Of a DNA stretch of 64,000 nucleotides, positions 46,866 through 58,629 are shown in pieces. The notes under the pieces are model-generated. The model was given only the letters and a program-made list of their open reading frames with translations, had not been told where the DNA came from and searched no databases. Source of the DNA: Budorcas taxicolor (Eukaryota > Chordata > Mammalia > Artiodactyla > Bovidae); NCBI RefSeq assembly GCF_023091745.1, contig NC_068933.1, positions 23,316,001 to 23,380,000 of the forward strand, given 5' to 3'. Positions within the stretch are counted from its first letter, which is position 1. Every line of letters begins with the position of its first letter. Made by a program: the position numbers and the translations under genes.

Positions 46866-47678
46866 AGAGAGAGAGAGAGAGAAAGAGAGATGCTACACGG
46901 GACCTCTTAACAATACACCAGAGGTTATAGCAGAAATGGTAGGAACAAAGGTAACTGGCATTTCTGGTTGAAATCCTATGAGGAGAACGAATGGAGGGCT
47001 TTGAAACAATAACATGTGTAACCCTGAGAGAATGGGACCCTCTCTGCAATCCCAACAGGGACTGAAAGGTTACCCTGGAGGAAATACATGTGAAAAGAAC
47101 GTGGATAAAATGAGGGAAAGATCAAATAGTCCAAAGAATATTTGGTTTTCTTGAAAATGTTCAAGAACTTGTGCATCTACATTGACTTCGTGTTGGAGCA
47201 GAATGGTATCTCCAGAATCTAAAAATAAAGGAAATGAAGGTGGTCATATCTGGGTGAGGAATGTGTATCCCTGTGAGGGGTGGGGGTGGCTCCAGGAGGA
47301 GGACACAAAGAAGAAGGAAATAAGAAAGCCCAGTATTGATTATGAGATCTGTTATCAAAGGCCACTCCCCCATGGGCACCGACTAGGCAGTATTTATTAT
47401 AACTGCATCACAACTCATTTTGATGGTGTAGATTAGAGAATGCCAGAAAAGAACAAGAAAATCAAAGATGAGATTTAAGAAAAAATGAAAATATAACACC
47501 TGACTTGCCCCAGGCATTTGCTACTGGTGTCAATTTGACAAAACCAGTCCTCAGTCTGTGTTAAAATCGAGGGGTGGTCGTGGTCCCCCCAACAGCAGCT
47601 TAGAAGAAGATAGGTGTGATGTCATAAAAGGCAAGACTGGAAAAAACACAACACATTTCCCGTCCCCTTTCCTCCTAG

Positions 47679-48173
47679 GAGGTGACCTTTGGAAAGTCCC
47701 TAAGGATGAGGCTGGTTGCCTGGGGGACCGTGTGATTAGAGAGTTGGACCTAGAGGCCTATGCCTCAGACCTCCAGAGAGTTCAGACACCAAGGGCCAAG
47801 GATTTAATCAATCACTCCTCCGTAAGAACCCCAAAGGATAGGATTTGGAGAGCTTCCATGCTGATGGATAGAAACCCGTCCATGTGTCAGGAGGGTGTCA
47901 CGGTCTAAGCTCCAAGGGGCAGAAGCTTGGGGCCTTGAAAGGTCCATATCTTGTCCTGTGCATGTCGTCCATCTGGCTCTTCCTGAGTTATACCTTTTGA
48001 GAGACAAGCTGGTAACCCAGTAAGTAAAATGTTTTCCTGAGTTCTGTGAGCCACTTCAACAAATTAATCTGACTAGGGGGTCATGGGAACCACCAGTTGA
48101 TAACCAGTCAGTCAGAGCACAGATGACAGCCTGGACCTCCAGTGGCATCTGAAGTGTGTGTGGTGGGAGGGAG
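47679..48173. repeat. Direct repeat copy 1 (about 0.49 kb)
   Basis: From GAGGTGACC-like sequence to GTGTGGTGGGAGGGAG. Aligned by eye with 50559-51051 at an offset of 2880 nt, with roughly a dozen differences. It contains TTCCTGAGTTATACCTTTTG and GAGTTCTGTGAGCCACTTCA, typical of a mammalian interspersed repeat whose class I cannot name. Confidence 0.9.
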
Positions 48174-48281
48174 CCCAGCTGCTACCCCCAGAGCGCTTCA
48201 CCATCCCTAGTCAGTTTCTCTATGGACCCTGCCACTTAGGGATGAGACAGACATTTCTCTCTCTTCCCCAGGATGCTGTGT

Positions 48282-48282
<1 letters not shown>

Positions 48283-48352
<70 letters not shown>
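48283..48352. repeat. Compound (GT)23(GA)12 microsatellite
   Basis: Uninterrupted GT at 48283-48328 followed by GA at 48329-48352. Confidence 0.97.
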
Positions 48353-48353
<1 letters not shown>

Positions 48354-48461
48354 CGCAGGAAAGTGGGTATCCACAGCACAGTAAAAACAATATTGCTAAG
48401 TCAGTCATCTCCCCAGTGTCCAGGTCCTTCAGCATGGATGTTGCCCTAAGGGACATAAAAC

Positions 48462-48699
48462 CAAATTTCATATTGCGCTAAATCGCTTCAATCATGTCCA
48501 ACTGTTTGCAACCCTTTGGACTGTAACCTTCCAGGCTCCTCTGTCCATGGGATGCTCCAGGCATGAATGCTGGAGTGGGCTACCATGTCCTTCTCCAGGG
48601 GATCTTCCCGACCCAGGGATCAAACCTGCATGTCCTGCATCTCCTGCATTGGCAGGCGGGTTCTTTACCTCTAGCACCACCCGGGAAGCACAAATTTCA
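48462..48699 (-). mobile_element. Bov-tA SINE (antisense), 9-bp TSD
   Basis: The insert at 48471-48690 is flanked by CAAATTTCA at 48462-48470 and 48691-48699. Confidence 0.92.
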
Positions 48700-49095
48700 C
48701 AGTATCCAGCCTTAAAAAGGAACAGAAATCTGACCTGTGCTGCAACGTGGGTGAACCTTGAAGACATTATGTCAAGTGATATAAGCCAGACACAGAAGGA
48801 CAAATCCTGGGTGACCCGCTTCTGTGAGCTCCCTAGAGCAGTGAGATTCATAGAGACAGAGACTGGAGTGGGGCCGAGATGGGGCCTGGGGGATTTGGGA
48901 GAGCGAGAGGGGGAGTTCCAGTTCCATGGAGAGGGGGCTTCAGCTTAGGAAGAGGGAAGTCTTCTCGAAGTCGGTTGCACAAGAATGTGAAGGCCCTTAG
49001 GCCACTGTCTGCACACTTAAAAATGGCTAAAATGGGAAGTTTTAATGGACTTCTGCCCATCCCCCTGCATGACCTGCTTGGGTATTGTAGCAAGT
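48700..49095 (+). mobile_element. Old L1M-type 3' end (sense)
   Basis: CAACGTGGGTGAACCTTGAA, TAAGCCAGACACAGAAGGAC, TTCATAGAGACAGAGACTGG, then CTTAAAAATGGCTAAAATGG follow the L1 ORF2/3'UTR order. Confidence 0.7.
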
Positions 49096-49099
49096 AGCT

Positions 49100-49690
49100 T
49101 CAGCCTGTGAGGCTAACTGCCCCCTCATGTCTTTGGGACCATGCCTGTTGTGACTTTGTGGGCCCTGCACCTCCTTCTCCACAAGCTGTGTTGTGGGCGT
49201 GAGGGCTCTGCAGACAACACTTCTTCCTTGCCAAGTGGCTTTGCACCCAGGACACAGTGCACCAAAGCGAGTCCTGGAGGTGAGAGGAAGGAGGGGGACC
49301 GGCCCCTTTCGGGTTGCTTCCTGTTCCTGCGAGTGTCACCTGGCAACAGCCCTGTGCCCTGGCAGACCATTTGTTTCTGGGAGCAGTCAGTCCCAGCTCG
49401 TTTCCACTCTCCAAACCTCAGCCCTTTGCTTACCCCTGAGAGACCCCTCCATCCCAGGCAGCGCCCAGGCCAGGAGATCTGCTCCCAGACCCTCAGGGGC
49501 CCCTGTCTGGGCTCTTGAGGAGACAGCTCTAGCTGGCCAGTGCCGGCTTCCCAGCGTCTGGGTCCTACCCCTATAGACCCTTTCTAGGCCCCGGGGTCTG
49601 CTTGCTGCTCTAGGAGCCCCTCCTCTAAAACTCCAGGTTCTGAAAAGCCCACTCGCTTTTCTTGATTCCCCCAATGCAGGGTGGCAACTC
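49100..49690. other. GC-rich stretch of unknown role
   Basis: Noticeably GC-richer than its surroundings, with scattered CpG (CGGCCCCTTTCGGG, CCGGCTTCCCAGCG). It gives ORFs of 80-127 codons on both strands that look like composition artefacts. It could host a promoter or non-coding exon, but nothing proves it. Confidence 0.3.
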
Positions 49691-49914
49691 AGTTGCTTTT
49701 ACTGTCCTGCCCCTATGACTTTTGATCCTCTAATATCTGTTTAACCTTACATTTAATATCTCCTTACATTAAATTCTCTCCGTTAACGTAACTGGTGAGG
49801 TTTCTGTCTTCCTGACAGCATATTGACCAATAGTACTGTATTCCTGCACTTCTGTGCAAGAAATGAAAACAAGAGAGTGTGTTCCATTTCAACAACCTGC
49901 TACAGTTGCTTATT

Positions 49915-50060
49915 GCCTATCTACTTTAACTAGTTTGTAAGCACCATGAAATCAGTTGTTTTTGGTTCACTGAGCTATACACCCTGTGAATGCAGGGTGA
50001 ACCACAGTTTGGCACAGAACAGGCACCCATATCATCTTCATTGGATGAATGAATAGGAAA
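49915..50060 (+). mobile_element. Possible L2 3' end
   Basis: TTGTAAGCACCATGAAATCA, TTGGCACAGAACAGGCACCC and GGATGAATGAATAG resemble the L2 terminus. Confidence 0.4.
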
Positions 50061-50558
50061 TATTTAATTTGAATATAAAAAACCAGAATAATTCTAGTCA
50101 TGAAAATGTGCTTGTAATATATAAATATACATGCAGATATCTCCAGGGGGAAAATAAGTAGCTGGAATTTGCCAGCCTCTTTCTGAAATTGTAGCAGTAT
50201 CCATTTATGTCTTCCCCACCCCCTTCGCCCCGCCCCCCGCCTCCGCCATTCTCTTGTTTAATGATTTTACTCAGTGGGTGTTCCTCCATATTTTTCTTGT
50301 GCTTTTAGGGCATGTTATCTATAAGCAGTCAGTCAATGTGATATTGTGATTTATGCTAAGAAATATGTATTCACCACTGTTCCTGGCCCAGAGCTTCTAA
50401 AACCTTATAATTTCCTATATGAAAGCCTTAGAGGCATCTTTTGTTATGTGTTTTTTTCTCAGTTCCTGAAATAGTTCCAGAGCATAAAGGTGAAATGGGT
50501 GTCTTTTGTTATTAATAAATAACAAGCCCCTTTCAACCACACCAGAGTTTCTGTTAAT

Positions 50559-51051
50559 GAGGTGACCTTTGGAAAGTCCCTAAGGATGAGGCTGGTTGCC
50601 TGGGGGACCGTGTGATTAGAGAGTTGGACCTAGAAGCCTATGCCTCAGACCTCCAGAGAGTGCAGACACCAAGGGCCAAGGATTTAATCAATCACTCCTC
50701 CGTAAGAACCCCAAAGGATAGGATTTGGAGAGCTTCCATGCTGGTGGACAGAAACCCGTCCTTGTGTCAGGAGGGTGTCACGGTCTAAGCTCCAAGGGGC
50801 AGAAGCTTGGGGCCTTGAAAGGTCCATATCTTGCCCTGTGCATGTCGTCCATCTGGCTCTTCCTGAGTTATACCTTTTGAGAGACAAGCTGGTAACCCAG
50901 TTAAGTAAAATGTTTTCCTGAGTTCTGTGAGCCACTTCAACAAATTAATCTGACTAGGGGGTCATGGGAACCACCAGTTGATAACCAGTTGGTCAGAGCA
51001 CGGATGACACCCTCCCCCAGTGGCATCTGAAGTGTGTGTGGTGGGAGGGAG
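50559..51051. repeat. Direct repeat copy 2 (about 0.49 kb)
   Basis: The partner of 47679-48173. This copy seems to continue on both sides into more of the same repeat: CACACCAGAGTTTCTGTTAA before it, and GGCAGTCCTGTGGCACTGAG and GAGTTAAATTGTAGGATACC after it. It may therefore be the source copy. Confidence 0.9.
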
Positions 51052-51394
51052 GGTGGCAGTCCTGTGGCACTGAGCCCTTATCTTGTGTATCCGCGTCTGT
51101 CTCAGGCGGGTGGTGTCAGGATTGAGTTAAATTGTAGGATACCCGTCTGGTGCAGCAGAGGTGCCTGATGTGTGGGAAAGCTCCACGTCTGGGGACCACA
51201 GTGAAGCGGTGTGAGAGCAGAGGGGACGCATACGAGGGTGCTCTTCATTTACATCCATTCAGCCGATAAAATGCAGTTTGAAAACCGAAACACCCGTACG
51301 TTACACTTCACAAATAAAAGACTGCAAAAGGAGAACTCGGGGAATTTTGATGTGATGAAAAAATAACTGTATCGGTGACCACATAGGCTCACGC

Positions 51395-51545
51395 TGCCAC
51401 TGCTGTGTGACCTTGGCAAGTCACTTAGCCTCTCTGGGTATCTGTGACTTCATCTTCGATATAAAAAAGTAGAGATCATTTGTAAAGTGCCTTCCTTCAT
51501 TTAAGACTCTGATTCTTCAGATAGAAGAGTGCTTTACCATCCCAA
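51395..51545 (+). mobile_element. MIR SINE (sense)
   Basis: TGTGTGACCTTGGCAAGTCA, CTTAGCCTCTCTGGGTATCT. Confidence 0.75.
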
Positions 51546-52297
51546 GAGCACAAGAGAACTTTCAAGCCTTAAGAGTCTATCCCAGACTCTAATTTCTTCT
51601 CATCGCTGTCCTCAGGTGTATCCTTTCCATAGACGGAGCCTGGCAAAGTGTGAAGTGACTGACAGTTGAATAAAAAGCTTTGGTGCCAATTCCTATTTCC
51701 AGGTCCAGATGAAATTCTAATTTTCTGTAGCTCATACTTTTTAAATTTGCCTGGATATCTTTAAGGCCCTAATCTGCGGAGCAGTGTTAATATTGAAAGC
51801 TGCATGAAACATTTGACACTCGGAATACATTGCAATAGCTCAACAGAGACCAGGTCAGAGCAGCCAGCTCTTCTCTTTCCCTGACATTTAAATGGATCAG
51901 ACAGCTCAGAATGCACCAGCCCGACCCTGAGCAATGGGGCACAGGCTCACGGGAGGGAGCCCTGCATCCACGGAGCCGTGAGAATGAACCGGAATAATGA
52001 TCCGCAGAAGGAACCCGAAAATGGTCCACAGAACGATCTGGGATACTGATCCATGAATGGAACTGGAAAACAGTCCATGCAACGGATTGGGAAGGAAATG
52101 GAATAATGGTGCAGTACAAAGTAGCGTGCAACTGCTATAACCATTCTCTCTTTACTGTTCTGTGTGATGGAGAACAGTGCAACATAAAGGGCGGTCTAAC
52201 GCTACTTTAGAAACAGTGAGAACAGAGGAAAAACAGGCTTATGCAAAAGACATCACAGAGTCAGAAGTTCAAGGACAGGGAAAGAACAGACTGGTCT
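51546..52297. other. Unassigned sequence
   Basis: It contains a locally repetitive patch at 51985-52105 in which GGAAT/GGAA(C)-type words recur (CCGGAATAATGATCCGCAGA, GAACCCGAAAATGGTCCACA, GAACTGGAAAACAGTCCATG). No gene is recognised. Confidence 0.4.
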
Positions 52298-52587
52298 GTT
52301 TAAGGACAGCTGCTGCTGCTAAATCGCTTCAGTCGTGTCCGACTCTGTGCAACCCCATAGACGGCAGCCCACCAGGCTCCCCCCGCCCCTGGGATTCTCC
52401 AGGCAAGAACACTGGAGTGGGTTGCCATTTCCTTCTCCAATGCATGAAAGTGAAAAGTGAAAGTGAAGTTGGTGTCTGACTCTTTAGCGACCCCATGGAC
52501 TGCAGCCCACCAGGCTCCTCCGTCCATGGGATTTTCCAGGCAACAGGACTGGAGTGGGGTGCCATTGCCTTCTCCGTTAACGACAGC
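52298..52587 (-). mobile_element. BOV-A2 SINE (antisense)
   Basis: The dimer at about 52311-52575 has the linker GAAAGTGAAAAGTGAAAGTG. Flanks GTTTAAGGACAGC (52298-52310) and GTTAACGACAGC (52576-52587) are an imperfect TSD. Confidence 0.92.
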
Positions 52588-52837
52588 ACAGGTCTACAAA
52601 AGTGAACAGAGTAAATCTGCTTGTTGTTGTTGTTTTATATCTAAGATGAAGTCACAGAGACCCAGAGAAAATTGTTTCTACATTTTTGTTCACAGAGGTG
52701 AAATACAATGTGTATGTGTATAAAGTGTATATGAGTAAGAAAACATAGTTTTCATTCCTGGAAGAAAACTGAGCAGTGTTGTAGTGATTGATCATCAGGG
52801 AGGCTCACTATCAGTGAGGAAGCCGGGATCTCAAATA

Positions 52838-52965
52838 ATTCTCTCTCTCTCCTCTCCCCCACACACATATATACACACACACACGTACATATACATATTG
52901 TATATATCCACACATATGTATACATATGTGTGTATGTGTATGTACTTATATATATAAGTAACACA
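52838..52965. repeat. Compound CT/CA/TA microsatellite
   Basis: CTCTCTCTCTCC, then CACACACATATATACACACA and mixed ATAC/TATG/TGTG units. Confidence 0.85.
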
Positions 52966-53916
52966 AAACAGGACAGTGGACTCACAAGCTGTGTGAACAC
53001 AGAAGCAGGCAGCTGTGTCATAGCCCAGGATGGAAGGCTGGGTGTCACCGTGAAGGGGAAGGGACTCCAGCTCTCGCAGGTGTCTGAGGAGGAGATGCCT
53101 CTGCGACAGCTTCTGAAGGACGGCAGGTTGGTTGCATCTCTCTGTGACGCTGCTCAGGCCAGGCCAGAGTAGTTAATACACGGCATGTCCTCTGTTCATC
53201 ACAGCTCGGCTCTTCTCGTAATTAGTGGACATTGTTGCATTGAAAAATACCTGCGGAGAGGTGGGGGTGTCTTGCTGGTGCCTCCTGTGAGCGACTCAGA
53301 GCTGAACCCCCTGGGCTGCCTCGGCTCCTCACCCTGAGGGTTGATCCCTCCCAGAGGGGGCGACGGAACATCCCGGCAACAGGGACTCTAGGTCTCACAT
53401 CAGAACGTCACCAGGAACCCTGACAGGATTCCTCTCACTCTGCATGCCATAAATACCCAGATCTCAGAGTAGAGAACATGAAGAGATTCTAGTAATTAAG
53501 AGCGCTGCAGTAGCTCTTTATGACAAATACATCAGAAATTGCTAAAGGATCCGTGTTTGTTTAAGAAGGAAAATTCTTCTTTTCTGGAAATTCCGAAGAA
53601 GAAGCCCATGGCTTTCTAGGTTAAAGGAATAGAAATCAGGAATCTCTGCCCACTTTTTTCCCCTTCTGACCTCGTCTTTGTAAAGCAGGCCACATCCCAG
53701 GAAAGGCACATAATTCCGCAGACCTGTATAGTCCCTTACATGAGTGTCTTTTATGATCTGGGTAGCATCTCATTTGAAACGGAAATTCATCTATGGTGGT
53801 GTCTCTTTTTAGAAACTGTATCCCAAGTTCATTCAGCCTGACAATGGCAGTGACAATGGTCAAACTTGCAACAGTGCTTTAAAAGAAATCCATCATCTGC
53901 TAATAGCGTACTCCCA
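52966..53916. other. Unassigned sequence
   Basis: Mixed composition with a GC-richer part near 53260-53420. No gene or repeat recognised. Confidence 0.35.
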
Positions 53917-53923
53917 GGTATTG

Positions 53924-54199
53924 CGTGGAGAAGGCAATGGCACCCCACTCCAGTACTCTTGCCTGGAAAATCTTATGGATGGAGGAGCCTGGTAAGCTGC
54001 AGTCCATGGGGTCACTAAGAGTCGGATACGACTGAGCGACTTCACTTTCACTTTTCACTTTCATGCATTGGAGAAGGAAATGGCAACCCACTCCAGTGTT
54101 CTTGCCTGGAGAATCCCAGGGGCGGGGGGAGCCTGGTGGGCTGCCATCTATGGAGTCGCACAGAGTCGGACACGACTGAAGTGACTTAGCAGCAGCAGT
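53924..54199 (+). mobile_element. BOV-A2 SINE (sense)
   Basis: GGAGAAGGCAATGGCACCCC, CACTTTCACTTTTCACTTTC linker, ending TGACTTAGCAGCAGCAG. Confidence 0.93.
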
Positions 54200-55374
54200 T
54201 ATTGCATTCATATGGACATTCACTACTTTCTATTTTAGAAAGACAGTGTTCTAAAAATGTGTTCAGTATTGATCTGGCTAAGTTGATTAGTGATTGTAAT
54301 TCTACTGTGGGAGGGACAGCTTTCATTCTTAACAAGAAACATGGAAAATTCAGGAGAATTTGCCTTCCCTAGAAATTATGAGTGTTAACAAGCCGCTTTA
54401 ATTAGGAAGGTTTAGCTCAGTAGGGGCAAAATGTTCGAAATAATCTAAATGGAGAGAGCCTGAATTGGTCACGTGCCAACAGAGGAAGTTATTTTAATGT
54501 CAACTCCACAGGAAGAACTGCTGGGGTACGCAAATGTTTGTCATTGTCCCTCTGACTTCCTGAGGTCTGTGGAGGGCCTGTCTATGTGTGGAAGTGCTAA
54601 GATGGAGCAGGAGTTAAGAACCTGCTTTTGAAGCCCTCAATTCCTAAGTTTTCACTCTGCCGCTGTCTGTGCCATCATGGAACATGTTTTCGTAAAGTCT
54701 CAGGTGGCGTTTTGAGCCATCCTTCTTGGTTTTTGCCAACAAAAGTCTTGTTGGCTTTTGCCTAACACATTAGTATTTAATTTAACTGACAAGATTTTGG
54801 GGCCCTGGCATACCTTTAGATGATTATTTCAGAGAGAAAACAAATATAGGAAGTGATTTACGTTGGGCCCTAGAGTTAAACAGAATTTGCACATGAAATC
54901 CACAGAACATTTCTGCTTCAACCCAATTCTTCTGTGTACTGTGAAAAAATTAATTTTCATGCTACCTAAAATCTTGTCACTTACACTTCCCGTACCTCAG
55001 AAGTATTAGCCAGTGGTATTATGCTACCTCATCCTAAAATACCTTTGAATTATAATCTCATAATGTAAAACTTGAAAGGGACACTGGAAAAGGTGAACAA
55101 GTAATATTGTAACCTCTAATTTTTGCTCCTCTGAGCTGGAGAAATGAGGTGGTCAGCTGTCCCTCCCCTGCCATGCACCTCCCCTTGGGCCAACTCTAGG
55201 GCACACAGGCTCCTCCCACCTCCAGCGGGACCTGTTTCTAGAAGCCTAGCCTCTCTGGTCTCCTGCATCTGTTTTGCTCCTCCTCTTGGAGGGTGGTGGT
55301 ATGAGCATGTGCCAGCCAGCTCCTGTACTGGTCTGCGAAGTCCTGTGCTAAATAGACAGGTACTGAACTCAAAA
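54200..55374. other. Unassigned sequence
   Basis: No recognised feature. The 107-119-codon ORFs near 55116-55475 overlap on both strands and are not supported. Confidence 0.4.
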
Positions 55375-56990
55375 CAGAAGCAGGAGATATTAAGAAAAGG
55401 TGGTAAGAATATACAGAAGAGGTATAGAAAAAAGATCTTAATGACCCAGATAACCACAATGGTGTGATCACTCACCTAGAACCAGACATCCTGGAGTCTG
55501 AAGTTAAGTGGGCCTTAGGAAGCATCACTACGAGCAATGCTAGTGGAGGTGATGGAATTCCAGCTGAGCTATTTCAAGTCCCAAAACATGATGATGTGAA
55601 AGTGCTGCACTCAATATGTCAGCAAATTTGGAAAACTCAGCAGTGGCCACAGGACTGGAAAAGGTCAGTTTTCATTCCAATCCCAAAGAAAGGCAATGAA
55701 TGCCAAAGAATGTTCAAACTACTGCACAATTGCACTCATCTCACACACTAGCCAAGTAATGCTCAAAATTCTCCAAGCAAGGCTTCAACAGTTTTCAAAC
55801 TGAGAACTTCCAGATGTTCAAGCTGGATTTAGAAAGGCAGAGGAACCAGAGATCAAATTGCCAAGGGTCATCGAAAAAGCAAGAGAGTTCCAGAAAAACA
55901 TCTATTTCTGCTTTATTGACTACGTCAAAGCCTTTGACTGTGTGGATTAAAACAAACTGTCAAAAATTCTCAAAGAGATGAGAATACCAGACCACTTTAC
56001 CTGCCTCCTGAGAAATCTGTATGCAGATCAAGAAGCAACAGTTAGAATTGGACATTCAACAACAGACTGGTTCCAAATTGGGAAAGGTGTATGTCAAGGC
56101 TGTATATTGTCACCCTGCTTTTTTAACTTATGTGCAGAGTACATCATGTAAAATGCTGGGCTGGAGGAAGCACAAACTAAAATCAAGACTGGGGAGAAAT
56201 ATCAATAACCTCAGATATGCAGATGGCACCACCCTTATGGCCAAAAGTAAAGAGGAACTAGAGAGTCTTTTGATGAAAGTGAAAGAGGAGAGTGAAAAAA
56301 CTGGCTTAAAACTCAACATTCAAGAAACTAAGATCGTGGCATCCGGTCCCATCACTTCATGGCAAATAGATGGGGAAACAATGGAAACAGTGACAGACTT
56401 TATTTTCTTGGGCTCCAAAATCACTGCAGATGGTGACTGAGCCATGAAAATAAACAACGCTTGCTCCTTGAAAGAAAAGCTATGACCAACCTAGATAGCA
56501 TATTAAAATGCACAGACATTACTTTGCCAACAAAGGTCCATCTAGTCAAAGGTATGGTTTTTCCAGTAGTCACATATGGATGTGAGAGTGGGACTATAAA
56601 GAAAGCTGAGCGCTGAAGAACTGATGCTTTTGAACTGTGGTGTTGGAAAAGCCTCTTGAGAGTCCCTTGGACTGCAAGGAGATCCAACCAGTCCATCCTA
56701 AAGGAAATCAGTCCTGAATATGCATTGAAAGGACTGATGCTGAAACTGAAACTCCAATACTTTGGCCACCTGATGAGAACTGACTCATTGGAAAAGACCC
56801 TAATGCTGGGAAAGACTGAAGGCAGGAGAAGGGGATGACAGAGGATGAGATGGTTGGATGGCATCACTGACTTGATGGACATCGGTTTGAGTAAGCTCTG
56901 GGAGTTGGTGATGGACAGAGAAGCCTGGTGTGCTGCAGTCCATGCAGTCTCAAAGAGTCAGACACAACTGAGACTGAACTGAACTGAACT
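55375..56990 (+). pseudogene. BovB LINE with decayed reverse transcriptase
   Basis: A 5'-truncated BovB copy of about 1.6 kb. RT fragments are readable at 55464-55751 (ITTSNASGGDGIPAELF, QQWPQDWKRSVFIPIPKKG), near 55900 (FCFIDYVKAFDCVD followed by a TAA) and at 56196-56440 (NINNLRYADGTTLMAKSKEE, then FIFLGSKITADGD). Frameshifts and stops separate them. The catalytic YADD box reads YADG. It ends ACTGAACTGAACTGAACT. Confidence 0.93.
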
Positions 56991-57141
56991 CAAAATTTAG
57001 ACCAATTTTAATTAAAAAGAAAACAAAACTGGGTCACATAGTTGAACATTAGAAGCAGCTGAGGTTGACCCTTTTTGTTACCAAGGTATTGTTTATTTAA
57101 TCACTTCTGGGGGAATATTTCAAATATGCCACATACTTTTT

Positions 57142-57267
57142 ATGTCTTTTTTCTTTTGGGCCATTCCCCACAGCTTCCCCACAATTTAGTTCCCTGACCA
57201 GGGATTGAACCCATGCCCTCAGCAGTGAAAGCGTGGAGTCCTAACCACTGGACCACTAGGGAATTCC
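57142..57267 (-). mobile_element. CHR-1-type SINE (antisense)
   Basis: TTTTGGGCCATTCCCCACAG, TTAGTTCCCTGACCAGGGAT to CTGGACCACTAGGGAATTCC. Confidence 0.85.
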
Positions 57268-57289
57268 GTTCTCTTTCTAAAGAGCCTAC

Positions 57290-57572
57290 ATAATGCATTT
57301 GTAAAGAATCCGCCTGCAGTGCAGGAGACCTCGGTTGGATTCCTGGGTCGGAAGATCCTCTGGAGAAGGGATAGGCTAACCCACTCCAGTATTCTTGGGC
57401 TTCCCTTGTGGCTCAGCTGGTAAAGAACCCTCCTGCAATGCGGGAGATCTGGGTTCGATCGCTGGGTTGGGAAGATTCCCCTGGAGAAGAGAAAGGCTAC
57501 CCACTCCGGTATTCTGGCTTGGGGAATTCCATGGACTGTAGGACACGACTGATCGACTTTCCCTTTCATAAT
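57290..57572 (+). mobile_element. Composite (dimeric) Bov-tA SINE
   Basis: A truncated tRNA-type unit ends CACTCCAGTATTCTTG and is fused to GGCTTCCCTTGTGGCTCAGC. Same architecture as 36081-36362. Confidence 0.85.
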
Positions 57573-58629
57573 AGAGCAGCAGTGCTCTCCAGCATGCAGC
57601 GATGCTAACAGAGCGTCTGCATTTACGCTGAGTGCCGTCTTGACTGTTTCTCTGCCCTGCACTGCTGTGGGCAGTCACTTTTTACTCTCTCTCTTCTCCT
57701 TTCTAATTTGCTGCTCTTCATTGGCTTGGCGTTTAAGAGAGATCAAACAACTAAACCTGTTGGAAATCTACCTAAAATAGGAAGAAAAAAACATTTGGGT
57801 CATGAGAGGCGTGAGTTTTAGATGAACCGGTTTGATGACATCTGTACTGTGTTGGTTCTGGGTTATGATCTGGAGGCTAAGAAAGGCTTCCTGGCCTCCT
57901 GCTCAGTCCGTGGGCGCTGGTCCTCTGATGGTCAAACTTCGTTGTTTTTTTTTACCCAGAGCTCGCTGACCTCAGCTCCTGGCTGTGTGTTCATATCAGT
58001 GCTAGTTCTGTCTCATTTCTGCTGAGCTCCTTCTTAATAGCTCAGACCTTGCAATGCCCTCTGTTGTCTGCAGCAGCCCTCACCTCTAAAACCAGCCAGT
58101 GCGTGACGGGTTTTGAATGTTTACATCACACACTGAGGCATTCAATTCAAAGTAAGGGCCACAGAAATAAAAGCTGCACAGAAGGAGGAAATATGCCAGT
58201 TGAAAAAAAAAGAGGTCTAATTTGCAGGCAGCTTGCATTGTATTTTATAACAATATGTTTGACATTTTCAGCTTTCCTATGGCAGTAAATTGTACTTCTC
58301 CTAGCAGCAAGAGTTATTAAGTCTGTGCCCAGAATAAACCAGACTGTTTTGGAAAGTTTAATTTTTTCAGTTTTCATATTCCATTTTATGACCGTGTTGG
58401 TTTCTTCAGCAGTAAGCCTATAAGGAAACTCTGTTTATTATTTCTAATTGAAAACTATAAATACTGTTTGTATCCTTCACAGTTTCATCATAATTTACTT
58501 AAAAAAAAAAACAAATACAGTTTGATTCTAAATTAAAAAGTAAGACAGAAGATTTAACATAAAGCACTGATGGCAAGGTGGCAATTTATCTTGGTGATGG
58601 TGATAAGCACTTAATGGAATCCAGGGGGG
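57573..58629. other. Unassigned sequence
   Basis: AT-rich with an A-run near 58500. No gene or clear repeat recognised. Confidence 0.4.

Noticed and set aside
48220..48471. ORF with Ser-Leu and His-Thr repeats
   Set aside because: A translation of the (GT)n(GA)n tract on the minus strand.
49125..49674. ORFs of 80-127 codons on both strands and a possible CpG island
   Set aside because: ORFs open in several frames at once reflect composition. CpG is scattered rather than dense, so I list it only as a GC-rich stretch.
47679..51051. Intact endogenous retrovirus bounded by two LTRs
   Set aside because: The repeat copies end at different points of the parent repeat, there is no retroviral coding sequence between them, and old SINE/L1 copies fill the middle.
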